Source of the DNA: Sandaracinaceae bacterium
GTDB lineage: Bacteria > Myxococcota_A > Polyangia > Polyangiales > Sandaracinaceae
Direction of reading: 5' to 3'
DNA: 47,331 nucleotides
Assembly (NCBI GenBank): GCA_019637095.1
Contig: JAHBWG010000075.1
Location: 1-47,331, forward strand
How positions within the stretch are numbered: the first letter of the stretch is position 1; every line of letters starts with the position of its first letter. The notes under the pieces were generated by a model. That model saw only the letters and a list, made by a program, of their open reading frames with translations. It had not been told where the DNA came from and did no database searches. Positions 28,598-37,686 of this stretch are shown here, one piece after another. The position numbers and the translations under genes are program-made.

Positions 28598-29997
28598 CGC
28601 GGCCCCAGGAGCGCGCCCTCGGCGGTCACCGTCTCGCCGCCCTCGCGCGCGATCTCGATCACGACGCGGTCGCCCGGCGCGTAGCCCTCGACCACCACGT
28701 CGACGTAGACCGGCACCTGCCGGCTCTCGAGCGAGCCGAGGACCACGCGCTCCTCGCCGATGCGGAAGGACACGCCGTCCGCCTCGCGGCCGCGGATGGC
28801 GAACGCGGCCTCCTCCGAGGCCTTGTTGACGACGTGGAGGGTGAAGAGGTTGCGCGCGATCGTGCCCTCCTCGACGAGGTGGTAGGGCGCGCCGCGCAGC
28901 CGCACGAGGTTGGCCTCGAACGATGTGTGCGTGCGGAACGCGAGGAAGGCGCCGACGCCCCACGCGAGCGCGAGCGCGCCGTAGAGCGCAAGCCGGGGCC
29001 GCAGGATCTTCTTCTTCGGCTGGTGCTCGAGCCCGTTCTGCGAGTCGTAGCGCACGAGCCCGCGCGGGCGCTTCAGCTTGTCCATGACCTCGTCGCACGC
29101 GTCGATGCACGCCGTGCAGCCGATGCAGTCGAGCTGGAGGCCGTTGCGGATGTCGATCCCCGTCGGGCACACGACGACGCAGCGCTTGCAGTCGACGCAG
29201 TCGCCGGCGTTCGCGTCGCTCGCCTTGCCGCGCGGCTCGCCGCGCTCGGCGTCGTAGCCGACGACGAGCGAGTCCCGGTCCGTCAAGACGGATTGCAAGC
29301 GCCCGTACGGGCAGATGATCACGCAGAGCTGCTCGCGGAACCACGCGAAGTTCCCGTAGAGGATGACGCTCACCCCGACCATCCACGCGAACGCGGTGGG
29401 GTGCTCGGCCGGTGAGCGGCGCATCATCTCGAGCAGCGAGGGCATCGAGACGAAGAACGAGAGGAACACGTGCGAGACGAAGAGCGCCGCGAGCGCGAAC
29501 AGCACGTGCTTGACGACCTTGCGCCAGATCTTGTCGGCGCTCCACGGCCCCTCGTTGCGCTTCAAGCGGACGTTGCGCGGGCCCTCCACCCACCGCTCGA
29601 TGCGGCGGAACATGCCCTCCATGAACACCGTCTGGGGGCAGGCCCAGCCGCACCAGACGCGCCCGACCAGCGCCGTCACGACGATCACCGAGAGGCCGAC
29701 GCCGCTGAACAGGAAGAAGAGGAGCCAGGCGTCCTGCGCGTTGAAGGTCCCTCCGAAGAGGAAGAAGCGGCGCCGCTCGACGTCGAGGAAGAGCGCGGGG
29801 TTGCCGTTGATCGGGACCCACGGCAGCCCCGCCCAGAACCCGATGAGGAGCGCGAACACGACGTAGCGCGCCTTGACGAAGCGGCCCGCGACGTCCGCCG
29901 GGTGGACGAAGTTGCGCCTGCCGTCCTCGCGGAGCGAGCCCGCGCCGACCACCGGGAGCTGGACCTTGGGCTTGGTCATGGCGTGCTCGCGGCTCAC
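28594..29997 (-). CDS. ccoG: CcoG/RdxA-type cbb3 oxidase assembly iron-sulfur protein
   Basis: 467 aa, GTG at 29997 overlapping the ccoP stop (GTGA); an ATG at 29979 is the alternative. The N-terminal membrane part has VWCGWACPQTVFMEGMFR, then ICPYGRLQSVLTDRDS, and two 4Fe-4S motifs: CVDCKRCVVVCPTGIDI and CIGCTACIDACDEVM. The last ~110 residues after a membrane segment are the periplasmic Ig-like FixG C-terminal domain. CcoG is an inner-membrane cupric reductase thought to reduce copper for the CuB site of cbb3 oxidases. The position between ccoP and tauE/safE is usual for this cluster. Confidence 0.94.
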   Translation of the reverse strand: MSREHAMTKPKVQLPVVGAGSLREDGRRNFVHPADVAGRFVKARYVVFALLIGFWAGLPWVPINGNPALFLDVERRRFFLFGGTFNAQDAWLLFFLFSGVGLSVIVVTALVGRVWCGWACPQTVFMEGMFRRIERWVEGPRNVRLKRNEGPWSADKIWRKVVKHVLFALAALFVSHVFLSFFVSMPSLLEMMRRSPAEHPTAFAWMVGVSVILYGNFAWFREQLCVIICPYGRLQSVLTDRDSLVVGYDAERGEPRGKASDANAGDCVDCKRCVVVCPTGIDIRNGLQLDCIGCTACIDACDEVMDKLKRPRGLVRYDSQNGLEHQPKKKILRPRLALYGALALAWGVGAFLAFRTHTSFEANLVRLRGAPYHLVEEGTIARNLFTLHVVNKASEEAAFAIRGREADGVSFRIGEERVVLGSLESRQVPVYVDVVVEGYAPGDRVVIEIAREGGETVTAEGALLGPR

Positions 29998-30770
29998 CCC
30001 TCGTCGGGGGCTGCCTCGTCCTGCTCGCCGGTGGCCTCCGTGTCACCTTCCGCCGCTTCGGCCTCGTCGGCTCCGCCCGCCTCCGGCTCGGCCTCCTCGC
30101 CCTCACCGGCCGGTTCGGTCTCCTCGGCCGGTTCGGTCTCCTCGGTCGCGTCGGTCTGCTCGGCCGCCTCGGTCGCCTCGGCGGCGCCGGCCGGCGCGTA
30201 GGCGTCACCCTCGGCGTCGCGGCCGCCCTGCTCGTTCGTGTCGCGGATCGACAAGAGGAACGCGGTGACCGCGCGGGTGCGCGTCTCGCCGAGCTGGCCG
30301 CCCCAGCCGGGCATCCCGGCGGAGCCCGCGATGCGCGCGCGGTCGGACGTGATCCCGTTGCGGATGGCCGAGTAGATCGAGACCGGGTCGCCGCCGTGGA
30401 GCCACGCGCCGTCGGTGAGGTTGGGACCGATCACCCCTTGCCCGCGATCACCGTGGCAGGCCGCGCAGGTCGTCGCGAACGTCTCGCGGCCGGAGGTGAT
30501 GGCGCTCGCGTCGCCGACGAGCGCGAGCAGCTCGCTCTCCTCGGCGACGTCCGCCTCGGTGCTCGCGGCGGCCGCGGCGGCGTACGCCTCGCTCGTCGTC
30601 GGCTCGACCTGGAACTCGTGGTAGTAGAACCAGTAGCCGACGCCGAAGAGGATCGCGCCGTAGAACGTCGCGAGCCACCAGTTCGGCAGGCGGTTGTCGG
30701 CCTCCTCGATCCCGTCGTACTCGTGGAGGATCTCCCCCTGGATCTCGTCGGTCCGCCGAACGTCACTCAT
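29994..30770 (-). CDS. ccoP: CcoP-like cbb3 oxidase subunit with one heme-binding site
   Basis: 258 aa, ATG at 30770, overlapping ccoQ by 8 bases. The FixP N-terminal motif DEIQGEILHEYDGIEEADN and LPNWWLATF lead into one membrane segment. Only one CxxCH is present: CAACH at residues 102-106, with the ligand region GMPGWGG. Usual CcoP proteins have two cytochrome c domains; here the second is missing. From about residue 185 to the end there is instead an acidic low-complexity tail (runs of Glu/Ala/Thr such as TEETEPAEETEPAGEGEE). The subunit normally passes electrons from soluble cytochrome c to CcoO. The tail may dock the cytochrome; that is inference. Confidence 0.9.
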   Translation of the reverse strand: MSDVRRTDEIQGEILHEYDGIEEADNRLPNWWLATFYGAILFGVGYWFYYHEFQVEPTTSEAYAAAAAASTEADVAEESELLALVGDASAITSGRETFATTCAACHGDRGQGVIGPNLTDGAWLHGGDPVSIYSAIRNGITSDRARIAGSAGMPGWGGQLGETRTRAVTAFLLSIRDTNEQGGRDAEGDAYAPAGAAEATEAAEQTDATEETEPAEETEPAGEGEEAEPEAGGADEAEAAEGDTEATGEQDEAAPDEG

Positions 30771-30951
30771 CGTCGTTCTCCTCGCTCTCGCCTTCGAGGG
30801 CGAGCTGGGCCATGCGGTTCACGTGCTCGTGGCTCGCGCGCCACGCGCGGATCGCGGCGGTCACGAACACGAAGGCGAACATCGCCATCGCGAGCAGGGG
30901 CCCCGCGATCGCCGGGTTGTGGGCGAAGAAGTCGCGTGCGAGCTCACTCAT
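30763..30951 (-). CDS. ccoQ: CcoQ-like small cbb3 oxidase subunit
   Basis: 62 aa, ATG at 30951, overlapping the ccoNO stop by 8 bases and ccoP by 8 bases. One membrane segment (IAGPLLAMAMFAFVFVTAAI) is followed by a polar C-terminus ending in acidic residues. CcoQ proteins are poorly conserved small subunits that help stabilise the complex; this assignment rests on size, topology and position between ccoNO and ccoP. Confidence 0.8.
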   Translation of the reverse strand: MSELARDFFAHNPAIAGPLLAMAMFAFVFVTAAIRAWRASHEHVNRMAQLALEGESEENDDE

Positions 30952-33295
30952 TGGAAGCCACCTCCGTTCGACCCTCTTCCGCGTCGCGCCCGCGCCACGC
31001 CGACTCGTTGCGCCCGAGGCGCTCGAGGTAGGCGATCAGCGCGACGAGATCGCTCTCGGCGAGCGGCACGTCCGTGCCGTCCGGCGGCCCCCGTCGCTCG
31101 ACCTCGCTCGCGAGCGCGCCGGCGATGCTCGCCGCCTGCGCGCGCGCGTCGTCCTCACCGCCGGTCACCTGCGCCTCCGCGTACGGCACGCCGAGCATGC
31201 GCATGACGCTCAGCTTCTGGCGCGTGAGGTCGAACGCGACGCGCTGCGTCCGCAGGTGCGGGTACGCGGGCATGATCGAGCCCTCGGACGTCGAGCGAGG
31301 ATCGAGCATGTGGTTGTAGTGCCAGACCGGACCGCGGTTCATCGCGCTCTCGCGCGCGAGGTCGGGGCCGGTGCGCTTGCTCCCCCACTGGAAGGGGTGG
31401 TCCCACACGCTGTCGTCCGCCGAGGAGACGCCGCCCGGGTAGCGCGCGTTCTCCCAGGTGAAGGGTCGGATCATCTGCGAGTGACAGACGTAACAGCCCT
31501 CGGCGATGTAGACGTCGCGGCCGTGGAGCTCGAGCGCCGTGTACGGCCGCATCGCGCTCGTCGTGCGCTGGTGCGCCCCGATCAGGATGGTCGGGATGAG
31601 CTCCGCGGCGCCGCCGATGAGCACGGCCACGGTGACGAAGACGGTGAAGATCAGCGTCTTGCCCTCGAGCAGGCGGTGCCAGTTCGGGCCCTCGCGCTTG
31701 CCCTTCGCGGCTTGCATCGCGAGCGTCGCGCCCACCGCGACCGCGGTCGCCGCGACGACGAGCACCACCGAGACGATCGCGTTGGCGATCGCCACGCCCC
31801 CGAGCAGCACGCAGCCGACGAAGGTCGCGATGACCGGCTTGGACAGCACGATCTCCTTGACGGTCGCCTCCTCGGGCTTCTCCTCGACGACGACGTCGAC
31901 CGAGCTCTCGACCGGCTGCTTGCCCTTGATCGTCATCGCGAGGTTCCACGCCTGGATGCAGAACCCGACGAGGAACATCGTGCCGCCGACGAGGCGCGCC
32001 CAGTACATCGGGCGGATCGCGTCGATCGTCTCGGTGAAGCTGTAGAGGATGCCGCCGCCCTCGGCCTCGGCCTGCCACATCAGGCCTTGCGTGATCCCGC
32101 TCGACCACATCGCGACCATGTAGACGAGGATGCCGACCGTCCCGAGGTAGAAGTGGAGGTTCGCGGCGCCGCGGCTGTGGAGCTTGGTGCCGTAGAGCTT
32201 GGGGACGAGCCAGTAGAACATGCCGGCGGCCATGAACCCGTTCCAGCCGAGCGCGCCACCGTGGGTGTGACCGATGATCCAGTCGGTGTAGTGCGCGAGC
32301 GCGTTGACCGAGCGGATCGAGAGGAGCGGCCCCTCGAACGTGGCCATGCCGTAGAAGGTCACGCCCGCCGCGAAGAACTTGAGCACCGGATCCTGGCGCA
32401 GGCGATCCCATGCGCCACGCAGGGTCAGGAGGCCGTTCAGCATGCCACCCCAGCTCGGCGCCCACAGCATGAGGCTGAAGGTCATCCCGAGCGTCTGCGC
32501 CCACTCCGGGAGCGCCGAGTTCAAGAGGTGGTGCGGGCCCGCCCAGATGTACAGGAACACGAGGCCCCAGAAGTGCACGATCGAGAGCCGGTAGCTGAAC
32601 ACCGGCCGCTTCGCCGCCTTCGGGAGGTAGTAGTACATGATCCCGAGGATGGGTGTGGTCAGGAAGAACGCGACCGCGTTGTGGCCGTACCACCACTGCA
32701 CGAGCGCGTCCTGCACGCCCGCGAACACCGGGTAGCTCTGCGTGAGCGAGACCGGGATCGCGAGGTTGTTGACCACGTAGAGCACGGTGATCGTCACGAT
32801 CGTCGCGATGTAGAACCAGATCGCGACGTAGAGATGACGCTCGTTGCGCTTGGCGAGGGTCCAGAAGAAGTTGATCGCGAAGACCACCCAGATGACCGCG
32901 ACGGCGAGGTCGATCGGCCAGATGAGCTCTGCGTACTCCTTGCCCTGCGACAGGCCGAGCGGCAGCGTGATCGCGGCGGCGGCGATGATCGCCTGCCAGC
33001 CCCAGAAGTGCAGCGCGCTGAGCGCGTCGCTCGCGAGCCGCACCTTCAAGAGGCGTTGCGTCGAGTGGTAGACACCTGCGAACAGCATGTTGCCGACGAA
33101 CGCGAAGATGGCTGCGTTCGTGTGGAGCGGCCGCAACCGACCGAAGGTCAGCCACGGGGGGAGGTTCGTCTGCCAAAGCGCCATCTGAAGGGCGATCGTC
33201 GCCCCGACCAGCATCGCGACGACACCGAACACGACCGACGCGGCGATGAACTGCCGCACCACCTTGTCGTTGTAGACGATCTTCTGCGTTTCCAC
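30944..33295 (-). CDS. ccoNO: Fused cbb3 oxidase catalytic subunit CcoN-CcoO
   Basis: 783 aa, ATG at 33295, 7 bases after the ccoS stop. Residues about 1-480 are CcoN: RPLHTNAAIFAF (heme ligand His), WWYGHNAVAFFLT (CuB region), AGPHHLLNS and IGHTHGGALGWNG. A linker with two or three extra hydrophobic segments (ATFVGCVLLGGVAIANAIVS) leads into CcoO: LIGGAAELIPTI, TALELHGRDVYIAEGC, the heme c site CYVCH (601-605) and MPAYPHL with the Met ligand. Separate ccoN and ccoO genes are usual, but fusions are known. The enzyme reduces O2 with electrons from cytochrome c and pumps protons at low oxygen. Confidence 0.95.
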   Translation of the reverse strand: METQKIVYNDKVVRQFIAASVVFGVVAMLVGATIALQMALWQTNLPPWLTFGRLRPLHTNAAIFAFVGNMLFAGVYHSTQRLLKVRLASDALSALHFWGWQAIIAAAAITLPLGLSQGKEYAELIWPIDLAVAVIWVVFAINFFWTLAKRNERHLYVAIWFYIATIVTITVLYVVNNLAIPVSLTQSYPVFAGVQDALVQWWYGHNAVAFFLTTPILGIMYYYLPKAAKRPVFSYRLSIVHFWGLVFLYIWAGPHHLLNSALPEWAQTLGMTFSLMLWAPSWGGMLNGLLTLRGAWDRLRQDPVLKFFAAGVTFYGMATFEGPLLSIRSVNALAHYTDWIIGHTHGGALGWNGFMAAGMFYWLVPKLYGTKLHSRGAANLHFYLGTVGILVYMVAMWSSGITQGLMWQAEAEGGGILYSFTETIDAIRPMYWARLVGGTMFLVGFCIQAWNLAMTIKGKQPVESSVDVVVEEKPEEATVKEIVLSKPVIATFVGCVLLGGVAIANAIVSVVLVVAATAVAVGATLAMQAAKGKREGPNWHRLLEGKTLIFTVFVTVAVLIGGAAELIPTILIGAHQRTTSAMRPYTALELHGRDVYIAEGCYVCHSQMIRPFTWENARYPGGVSSADDSVWDHPFQWGSKRTGPDLARESAMNRGPVWHYNHMLDPRSTSEGSIMPAYPHLRTQRVAFDLTRQKLSVMRMLGVPYAEAQVTGGEDDARAQAASIAGALASEVERRGPPDGTDVPLAESDLVALIAYLERLGRNESAWRGRDAEEGRTEVASNE

Positions 33296-33302
33296 GGTGC
33301 TC

Positions 33303-33461
33303 CTACGTTTCTTGCTCGGGGGAGTCGTCGTCTTCGATGGGCAACAGCGCGAGCCGCTCGGCGTGCTCGTGGGTGCCCTCCTTCACGGACCAGATGAACA
33401 GGCCGATGCCCGCTCCCGCGAGCACCAGGCTGACGAACAGGGTCAGGATCAGGGCGTCCAT
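33303..33461 (-). CDS. ccoS: CcoS, cbb3 oxidase maturation protein
   Basis: 52 aa, ATG at 33461, TAG stop at 33303-33305. One N-terminal membrane segment (ALILTLFVSLVLAGAGIGLF) followed by WSVKEGTHEHAERLALLPIE, the usual CcoS layout. It starts 13 bases inside the end of ccoI, and ccoNO follows after 7 bases. CcoS is needed for insertion of heme and copper into the catalytic subunit. It is short, and its frame is easily missed. Confidence 0.9.
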   Translation of the reverse strand: MDALILTLFVSLVLAGAGIGLFIWSVKEGTHEHAERLALLPIEDDDSPEQET

Positions 33462-35812
33462 GCACCCTCCTCTCGGAGCGCGACCGCGGTCAGCCCGATC
33501 GTGGCGAGCGAGCTGACCGGCATCAGGATGGCGGCGAGCCACGGCTCGACGACGCCCGCGTACGCGAGGCCGACCGCGCCGAGGTTGTAGGCCACCGCGA
33601 GCGCGAGGTCCGCGCGCACGACGCGGCGCAGGCGCCGCGCGTCGAGCAGCATCCGGCGGATCGGCGCGAGCCCCGCGGTCACGAAGTAGAAGTCGCAGCG
33701 CGCCGGCATGAACGGCCGGTCGATCGAGGGCGTCCCCGACACCAGGGCGACCTCCGCCGCGAGCGTGTCGTTGATGCCGTCGCCGATGAAGAGCGCGTCG
33801 CGATCCGCGCCCACGCGGCGCAGCCACGCCGCCTTGTCGGTCGGCGACTGCCCGCCGATGGCGCGCTCGCGCGGGACGCCGAGGCGATCGGCGAGCGCGT
33901 GCACCTTCTCGGGCGCGTCGCCGCTGAGGATCCACGCCTCGAGCCCGAGCGCGCCGAGCGCGGCGATCTCGCGCGCCGCGTCGGGCCGCAGGGCCTCCTC
34001 GGTCGTCAGCGCGGCGAGCGGCTGGCCGGCGCGCGAGAGCACGAGGTCGGCGCCGCGCGGCGCGTGCTCGGGCGCCGCCCAGTCCGGCCGGCCGAGCCGC
34101 CAGATCACGCCGTCGACGAGCGCCTGCATCCCTCGGCCGAGCTCCTCGTGGGCGACGATCTCGTCCCGGAGCACGCCGGCCGGCAGCGCGGCGGCGACCG
34201 CGCGCGCCTTGGGGTGCGTGGAGCGCGCCGCGAGGTCGAAGAGCATCGCGCGCGCGGGCGCGTCGAGCGCGTCGAGCGGCGCGCGGTCGACGAGGGCGGG
34301 TACGCCCTCGGTGAGCGTCCCGGTCTTGTCGAACACGACGCGGCGCACCTCGCGCGCGCGGTCCATCGCCGTCGCCGAGCGCACGAAGAGCCCGCGGCGC
34401 GCGCTCGCGCCGTGCAGGAGCTCGTAGGCGAGCGGCACGGCGATCCCGAACGCGCACGGGCACGTGACGACGAGGACGGCGGTGGTGACGCGCAGCGCGT
34501 CGGCCGGCTCCGAGGCCCAGAGGGCGAAGCCGAGGGTCGCGAGCGCGAGCACGCCGAGCACGTAGTAGCGCCCGAGCCGATCCCAGAAGGCGCCGGCGCC
34601 CGCCTCGCCCGTCGGCGCCGCGAGCAGCGCGTCGAGCGGCGAGTCCGCGAACGCGGTCTCTGCGCGCGCGCGCACCGCCGCGGCCGACACGAGGAACGCG
34701 CCCGCCGGCGCGCGCTCGCCCTCGCGGAACCCGTGCGGCTCGCTCTCGCCCGAGATCCAGTCGAGCCGCAGCGACGCGTCGCCCTCGAGGACGGCGTCGA
34801 CGGGCAGGAGGTCCCCGCGCGCGAGCAGGAGCGTGTCGCCCGCGCGCACCGCGTCGCAGCGCACGAGCGCGGGGCGGCCCGCGTCGAGGCGGCGCGTGTA
34901 GAGCGCCTCGGCGCCGGTCGACGAGAGCAGGCGCCGCCGGTGCCGCGCGACGGCGCGCTCCTGCAGCCAGCGCCCGACGAGCATCAGCGCGACGAAGATC
35001 GCGAGCGTGTCGAAGAACTCCCCGCGCGGGTCGCCGCGCAGGAAGCTCCACGTCGAGCCGGCGAACGCGAGCACGACGCCGAGCGCGATCGGCAGATCGA
35101 GGTGCAGGGCGCCGCGGCGCAGGCTCTGCCACGCGCTGCGCACGAACCAGCTGCCGCCCACGAGCACGGTGGTCGCGCTGAGCGCGAAGACGAGCTGGCG
35201 CGCGACCGCGTAGAGCGCGCCCTCGGCGAGCCCGAAGTAGATCGCGAGCGCCAGCATCATCGTGTTGGCCGCGAGCGCGAGGGAGATGCCCATGCGCAGC
35301 GTGAGGCCGTCGTCGCCAGCGCCGCGCGCGCTCGGCGGGCCGAGCGCGTAGCCGATCGCCTCGACGTCGCGCGCCCAGCCCTCGAGGTCGAAGCCCGGCG
35401 CGACGATGAGCGAGACCTGTCCGCGCGCGGGGTTCACGACACACTCGCGCGCGCCCTCGCGGCGGTCGAAGAGCGCGCCGATCACCCACACGCACGCGGC
35501 GCAGTGCACGCCCTGCACGTCGAGCCCGATGCGAGTCAGCCCCTGGCTGGTGGCGACGCGCTCCACGAGCGGCTCGAGCCACTTGTGGTCGCGCTCGCCG
35601 TCCGGGCGCGCGGGCACGCCGTCCGACGGGCGCAGCTCGTAGTAGCGCTCGAGGCCCTGCGCGCGCAGGAACCCGTGCACCGCCTCGCAGCCGGCGCAAC
35701 AGAACGGGCCGCGCGCGCCAGGAGCGATCGCCGCTCCACAGTGCTCGCATCCGCCCCCCCCCGGCCGACTGCTCTCTCGCCATCGAGGTGCTCCGGCCAG
35801 CCGCCTTCGCAT
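33449..35812 (-). CDS. ccoI: CcoI/FixI-type copper P-type ATPase for cbb3 oxidase assembly
   Basis: 787 aa from the ATG at 35812. The frame stays open to a GTG at 35944, but the added stretch has no family features and its first bases lie around a hairpin, so the shorter start is preferred without a strong Shine-Dalgarno. The N-terminus has the metal-site cysteines CEHCG and FCCAGCEAVHGFL, then an HMA-like domain with GVHCAACVW. Core motifs: [35 protein letters not shown]. CcoI sends copper across the inner membrane for the CuB centre. It leads the operon ahead of ccoS and ccoNO. The region 35813-35945 shows no gene. Confidence 0.93.
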   Translation of the reverse strand: MRRRLAGAPRWRESSRPGGGGCEHCGAAIAPGARGPFCCAGCEAVHGFLRAQGLERYYELRPSDGVPARPDGERDHKWLEPLVERVATSQGLTRIGLDVQGVHCAACVWVIGALFDRREGARECVVNPARGQVSLIVAPGFDLEGWARDVEAIGYALGPPSARGAGDDGLTLRMGISLALAANTMMLALAIYFGLAEGALYAVARQLVFALSATTVLVGGSWFVRSAWQSLRRGALHLDLPIALGVVLAFAGSTWSFLRGDPRGEFFDTLAIFVALMLVGRWLQERAVARHRRRLLSSTGAEALYTRRLDAGRPALVRCDAVRAGDTLLLARGDLLPVDAVLEGDASLRLDWISGESEPHGFREGERAPAGAFLVSAAAVRARAETAFADSPLDALLAAPTGEAGAGAFWDRLGRYYVLGVLALATLGFALWASEPADALRVTTAVLVVTCPCAFGIAVPLAYELLHGASARRGLFVRSATAMDRAREVRRVVFDKTGTLTEGVPALVDRAPLDALDAPARAMLFDLAARSTHPKARAVAAALPAGVLRDEIVAHEELGRGMQALVDGVIWRLGRPDWAAPEHAPRGADLVLSRAGQPLAALTTEEALRPDAAREIAALGALGLEAWILSGDAPEKVHALADRLGVPRERAIGGQSPTDKAAWLRRVGADRDALFIGDGINDTLAAEVALVSGTPSIDRPFMPARCDFYFVTAGLAPIRRMLLDARRLRRVVRADLALAVAYNLGAVGLAYAGVVEPWLAAILMPVSSLATIGLTAVALREEGAWTP

Positions 35813-35945
35813 CGGCTGCGCCAACCAGAGCAGCGCGTCATCCTCTCGCGCGCGAGGAGCCGTCGGTGCAGCGGCTTCGCCGGCGCGCAAGGTCTGCGCG
35901 AGTGTCCGAGCGGCGGGGTTGGAACGACCCCTCAGCCCGCTCACC

Positions 35946-36863
35946 TCACCGGTACTCGTAGCGCGCGGACTGCAGGGGCATCGTCGCCTCGCCCCGCATC
36001 ACCTTGAACCGCGAGCCGGTCGCCCACGTGAGGTACATCAGGTCGGAGGCCCCGGCGGTCTCGAGCTCGCCGACCGCGTCCTCGTCGCGCTCGTGGCGGC
36101 GGCGGCTCTCGTCGACGCGGCGCAGGCGCTCGGCGGCCGCCTCCCACGACAGGCTGCCCGAGGCCGCGTCGCGCACGATGCCCTCGACCAGCGCCGCCGC
36201 CGGCCCGAGCCGGATGGTCGGGTAGGTGTCGCACATCATGCGGCTGGCGAGCGGGACGCCGCAGTGGAAGAGGTAGGTGACGCGCGTGGTGACCTGCTGG
36301 CCGTGCCGGAACGACTCGCCGTAGCTGGTGCCGCCTGGCGAGGTGGGGAAGGTCACCCCCATCGCGGAGTCGTTGTAGACGAAGACCCCGGTCGCCGCGC
36401 GCGTCTCCGGCGAGCCGATCGCCGTCATCACGGAGTCGGCGCGCACGAGCTGCTGCATGCTCGGGCTGATCGACGCGAGCGGCAGCGACGCCGCGCGCCG
36501 GATCGTCGCGAGGCGCGGTCCGCCCATCGCGCCTGGCCCCCCTCCTCCGCCGCCGCTGCCTGCGCCGAACAGGCTGAGGATCGCGCTCAGGCCGTCCTCG
36601 CTGCTCGAGAAGCCCGAGCGCGAGAGCTGCCTCCGCGGCGAGCCGTCGTAGTAGCGCGGGTCGTCGTCGAGCACGACCACCGCGGCGCGCGCGGCGCGGC
36701 TCGCCGCGTGCTGCACGACGAGATCGCCTGCGTACATGAGGGCCATCTGCACCATGCCGAGGAACATGATGAAGAGCGGGATGAACGCGATGAGGAACTC
36801 GACGTACGCCGCGCCCGCCTCGGGCGCGAGCGGCGCCTCCTCGCTCCGCGGCTTCCTCGTCAT
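35946..36863 (-). CDS. TadE-like minor pilin protein
   Basis: 305 aa from the ATG at 36863, overlapping the prepilin peptidase stop as ATGA. The N-terminal segment (EAGAAYVEFLIAFIPLFIMF then LGMVQMALMYAGDLVVQHAA) is the TadE type, with Glu at +5 of the prepilin-like hydrophobic helix. The rest is a large mostly polar domain with a Gly run (SGGGGGG), and the C-terminus has RFKVMRGEATMPLQSA. TadE/F-like proteins are processed pseudopilins of the Tad secretion/pilus system. It is the last gene of the tad run before ccoI; a TadG role is possible but it lacks a von Willebrand A domain. Confidence 0.82.
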   Translation of the reverse strand: MTRKPRSEEAPLAPEAGAAYVEFLIAFIPLFIMFLGMVQMALMYAGDLVVQHAASRAARAAVVVLDDDPRYYDGSPRRQLSRSGFSSSEDGLSAILSLFGAGSGGGGGGPGAMGGPRLATIRRAASLPLASISPSMQQLVRADSVMTAIGSPETRAATGVFVYNDSAMGVTFPTSPGGTSYGESFRHGQQVTTRVTYLFHCGVPLASRMMCDTYPTIRLGPAAALVEGIVRDAASGSLSWEAAAERLRRVDESRRRHERDEDAVGELETAGASDLMYLTWATGSRFKVMRGEATMPLQSARYEYR

Positions 36864-37405
36864 ATCCACAGCTCCCGGTGTTTCTCGAAGATCGCGATGG
36901 ACGAGCCCAGCAGCACGGCGGCGCCGAGCCGGATGCGGTGCATCAGCTCCGGCGCGATGGTCTTGCGCAGGCGCCGCGGTAACACGGGGTTGAGCCCGAT
37001 GAAGAGCGAGTTGCCCAGGCTCGTCAGCAGCCGCCCGTTCCAGGCGAGCTGACCGAGCGCGTAGATCGACGCGGCGACGAGCGACAGGAACTGCGCCTCG
37101 AGCCCGAGGTAAATGCCGCCGATCGCGCCGAGGGCGGCGAAGAGCTTGACGTCGCCGCCCGCCATGCCGCCGCGATAGAAGACGAGCAGCGGCACGAGCG
37201 AGCACACCAGCAGCCCGAGGACGGACGTGAGGACGCCCCGAACGCCGCCCACGAGGCCGTGGGCGATCGGGGCGATCAGCAGCGGCGGCAGGGTGAGCCA
37301 GTTCGGGATGATCCCCCCGCGGACGTCCGTGACCGCCGCGACGCCGACCATGGCGAGCACCGCGACGTGCAGGAACAGGGGATCGATCTCGGCCGTCCCG
37401 CCCAT
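36860..37405 (-). CDS. Prepilin peptidase of the Tad system (TadV/CpaA)
   Basis: 181 aa, ATG at 37405 with GAGGAG 5 bases upstream. It is an A24 aspartic protease: the first Asp site is TDVRGGIIPNWLT and the second is GGDVKLFAALGAIGG, both in membrane-edge loops, with about six hydrophobic segments. At 181 residues it is the short type without a methylase domain, as usual for CpaA/TadV. It cleaves the leader of Flp pilins and TadE-like proteins; substrates are encoded on both sides. It sits in the run pilin-pilin-peptidase-tadE. Confidence 0.9.
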   Translation of the reverse strand: MGGTAEIDPLFLHVAVLAMVGVAAVTDVRGGIIPNWLTLPPLLIAPIAHGLVGGVRGVLTSVLGLLVCSLVPLLVFYRGGMAGGDVKLFAALGAIGGIYLGLEAQFLSLVAASIYALGQLAWNGRLLTSLGNSLFIGLNPVLPRRLRKTIAPELMHRIRLGAAVLLGSSIAIFEKHRELWI

Positions 37406-37462
37406 GCCACTCCTCGGGGCCGAGGCCGCGCCGGGGCTCGCGCCCCGGCGCCGCTCATCGGC

Positions 37463-37663
37463 TCAGGGTGCCGACTCGGTCGGGAGCGTGCCGACGACGC
37501 CCTCGGCGCCGCCCACCTTCTGCTTCACGGTCTCGCCGAACTTCTTCCAGATGGCGAAGCCGACGACGGCGATCAGGCAGAGGATGATGATGTACTCGAC
37601 GGTGGTCAGCCCGCGCTCGTCGCTCAGCAGACCCTCGATCCGGTTCGCCTTCTTGATCTTCAT
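37463..37663 (-). CDS. flp: Flp family type IVb pilin
   Basis: 66 aa, ATG at 37663. The leader MKIKKANRIEGLLSDERG ends at the Gly before LTTVEYIIILCLIAVVGFAI, the hydrophobic pilin helix with the conserved Glu-Tyr pair. The remaining ~25 residues are short and polar. Cleavage at the Gly by the prepilin peptidase at 36860 is expected. A very similar small pilin lies just upstream at 37687. Confidence 0.9.
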   Translation of the reverse strand: MKIKKANRIEGLLSDERGLTTVEYIIILCLIAVVGFAIWKKFGETVKQKVGGAEGVVGTLPTESAP

Positions 37664-37686
37664 TCCCGACTCACTTCCTCCCGGCC

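Noticed and set aside
35901-35931. tRNA-like piece (GTGTCCGAGCGG) and hairpin GGGGTT-GGAAC-GACCCC between tadE and ccoI
   Set aside because: No acceptor, anticodon or T arm can be formed, so it is not a tRNA. The hairpin lacks a T-tract. It only supports the shorter ccoI start.
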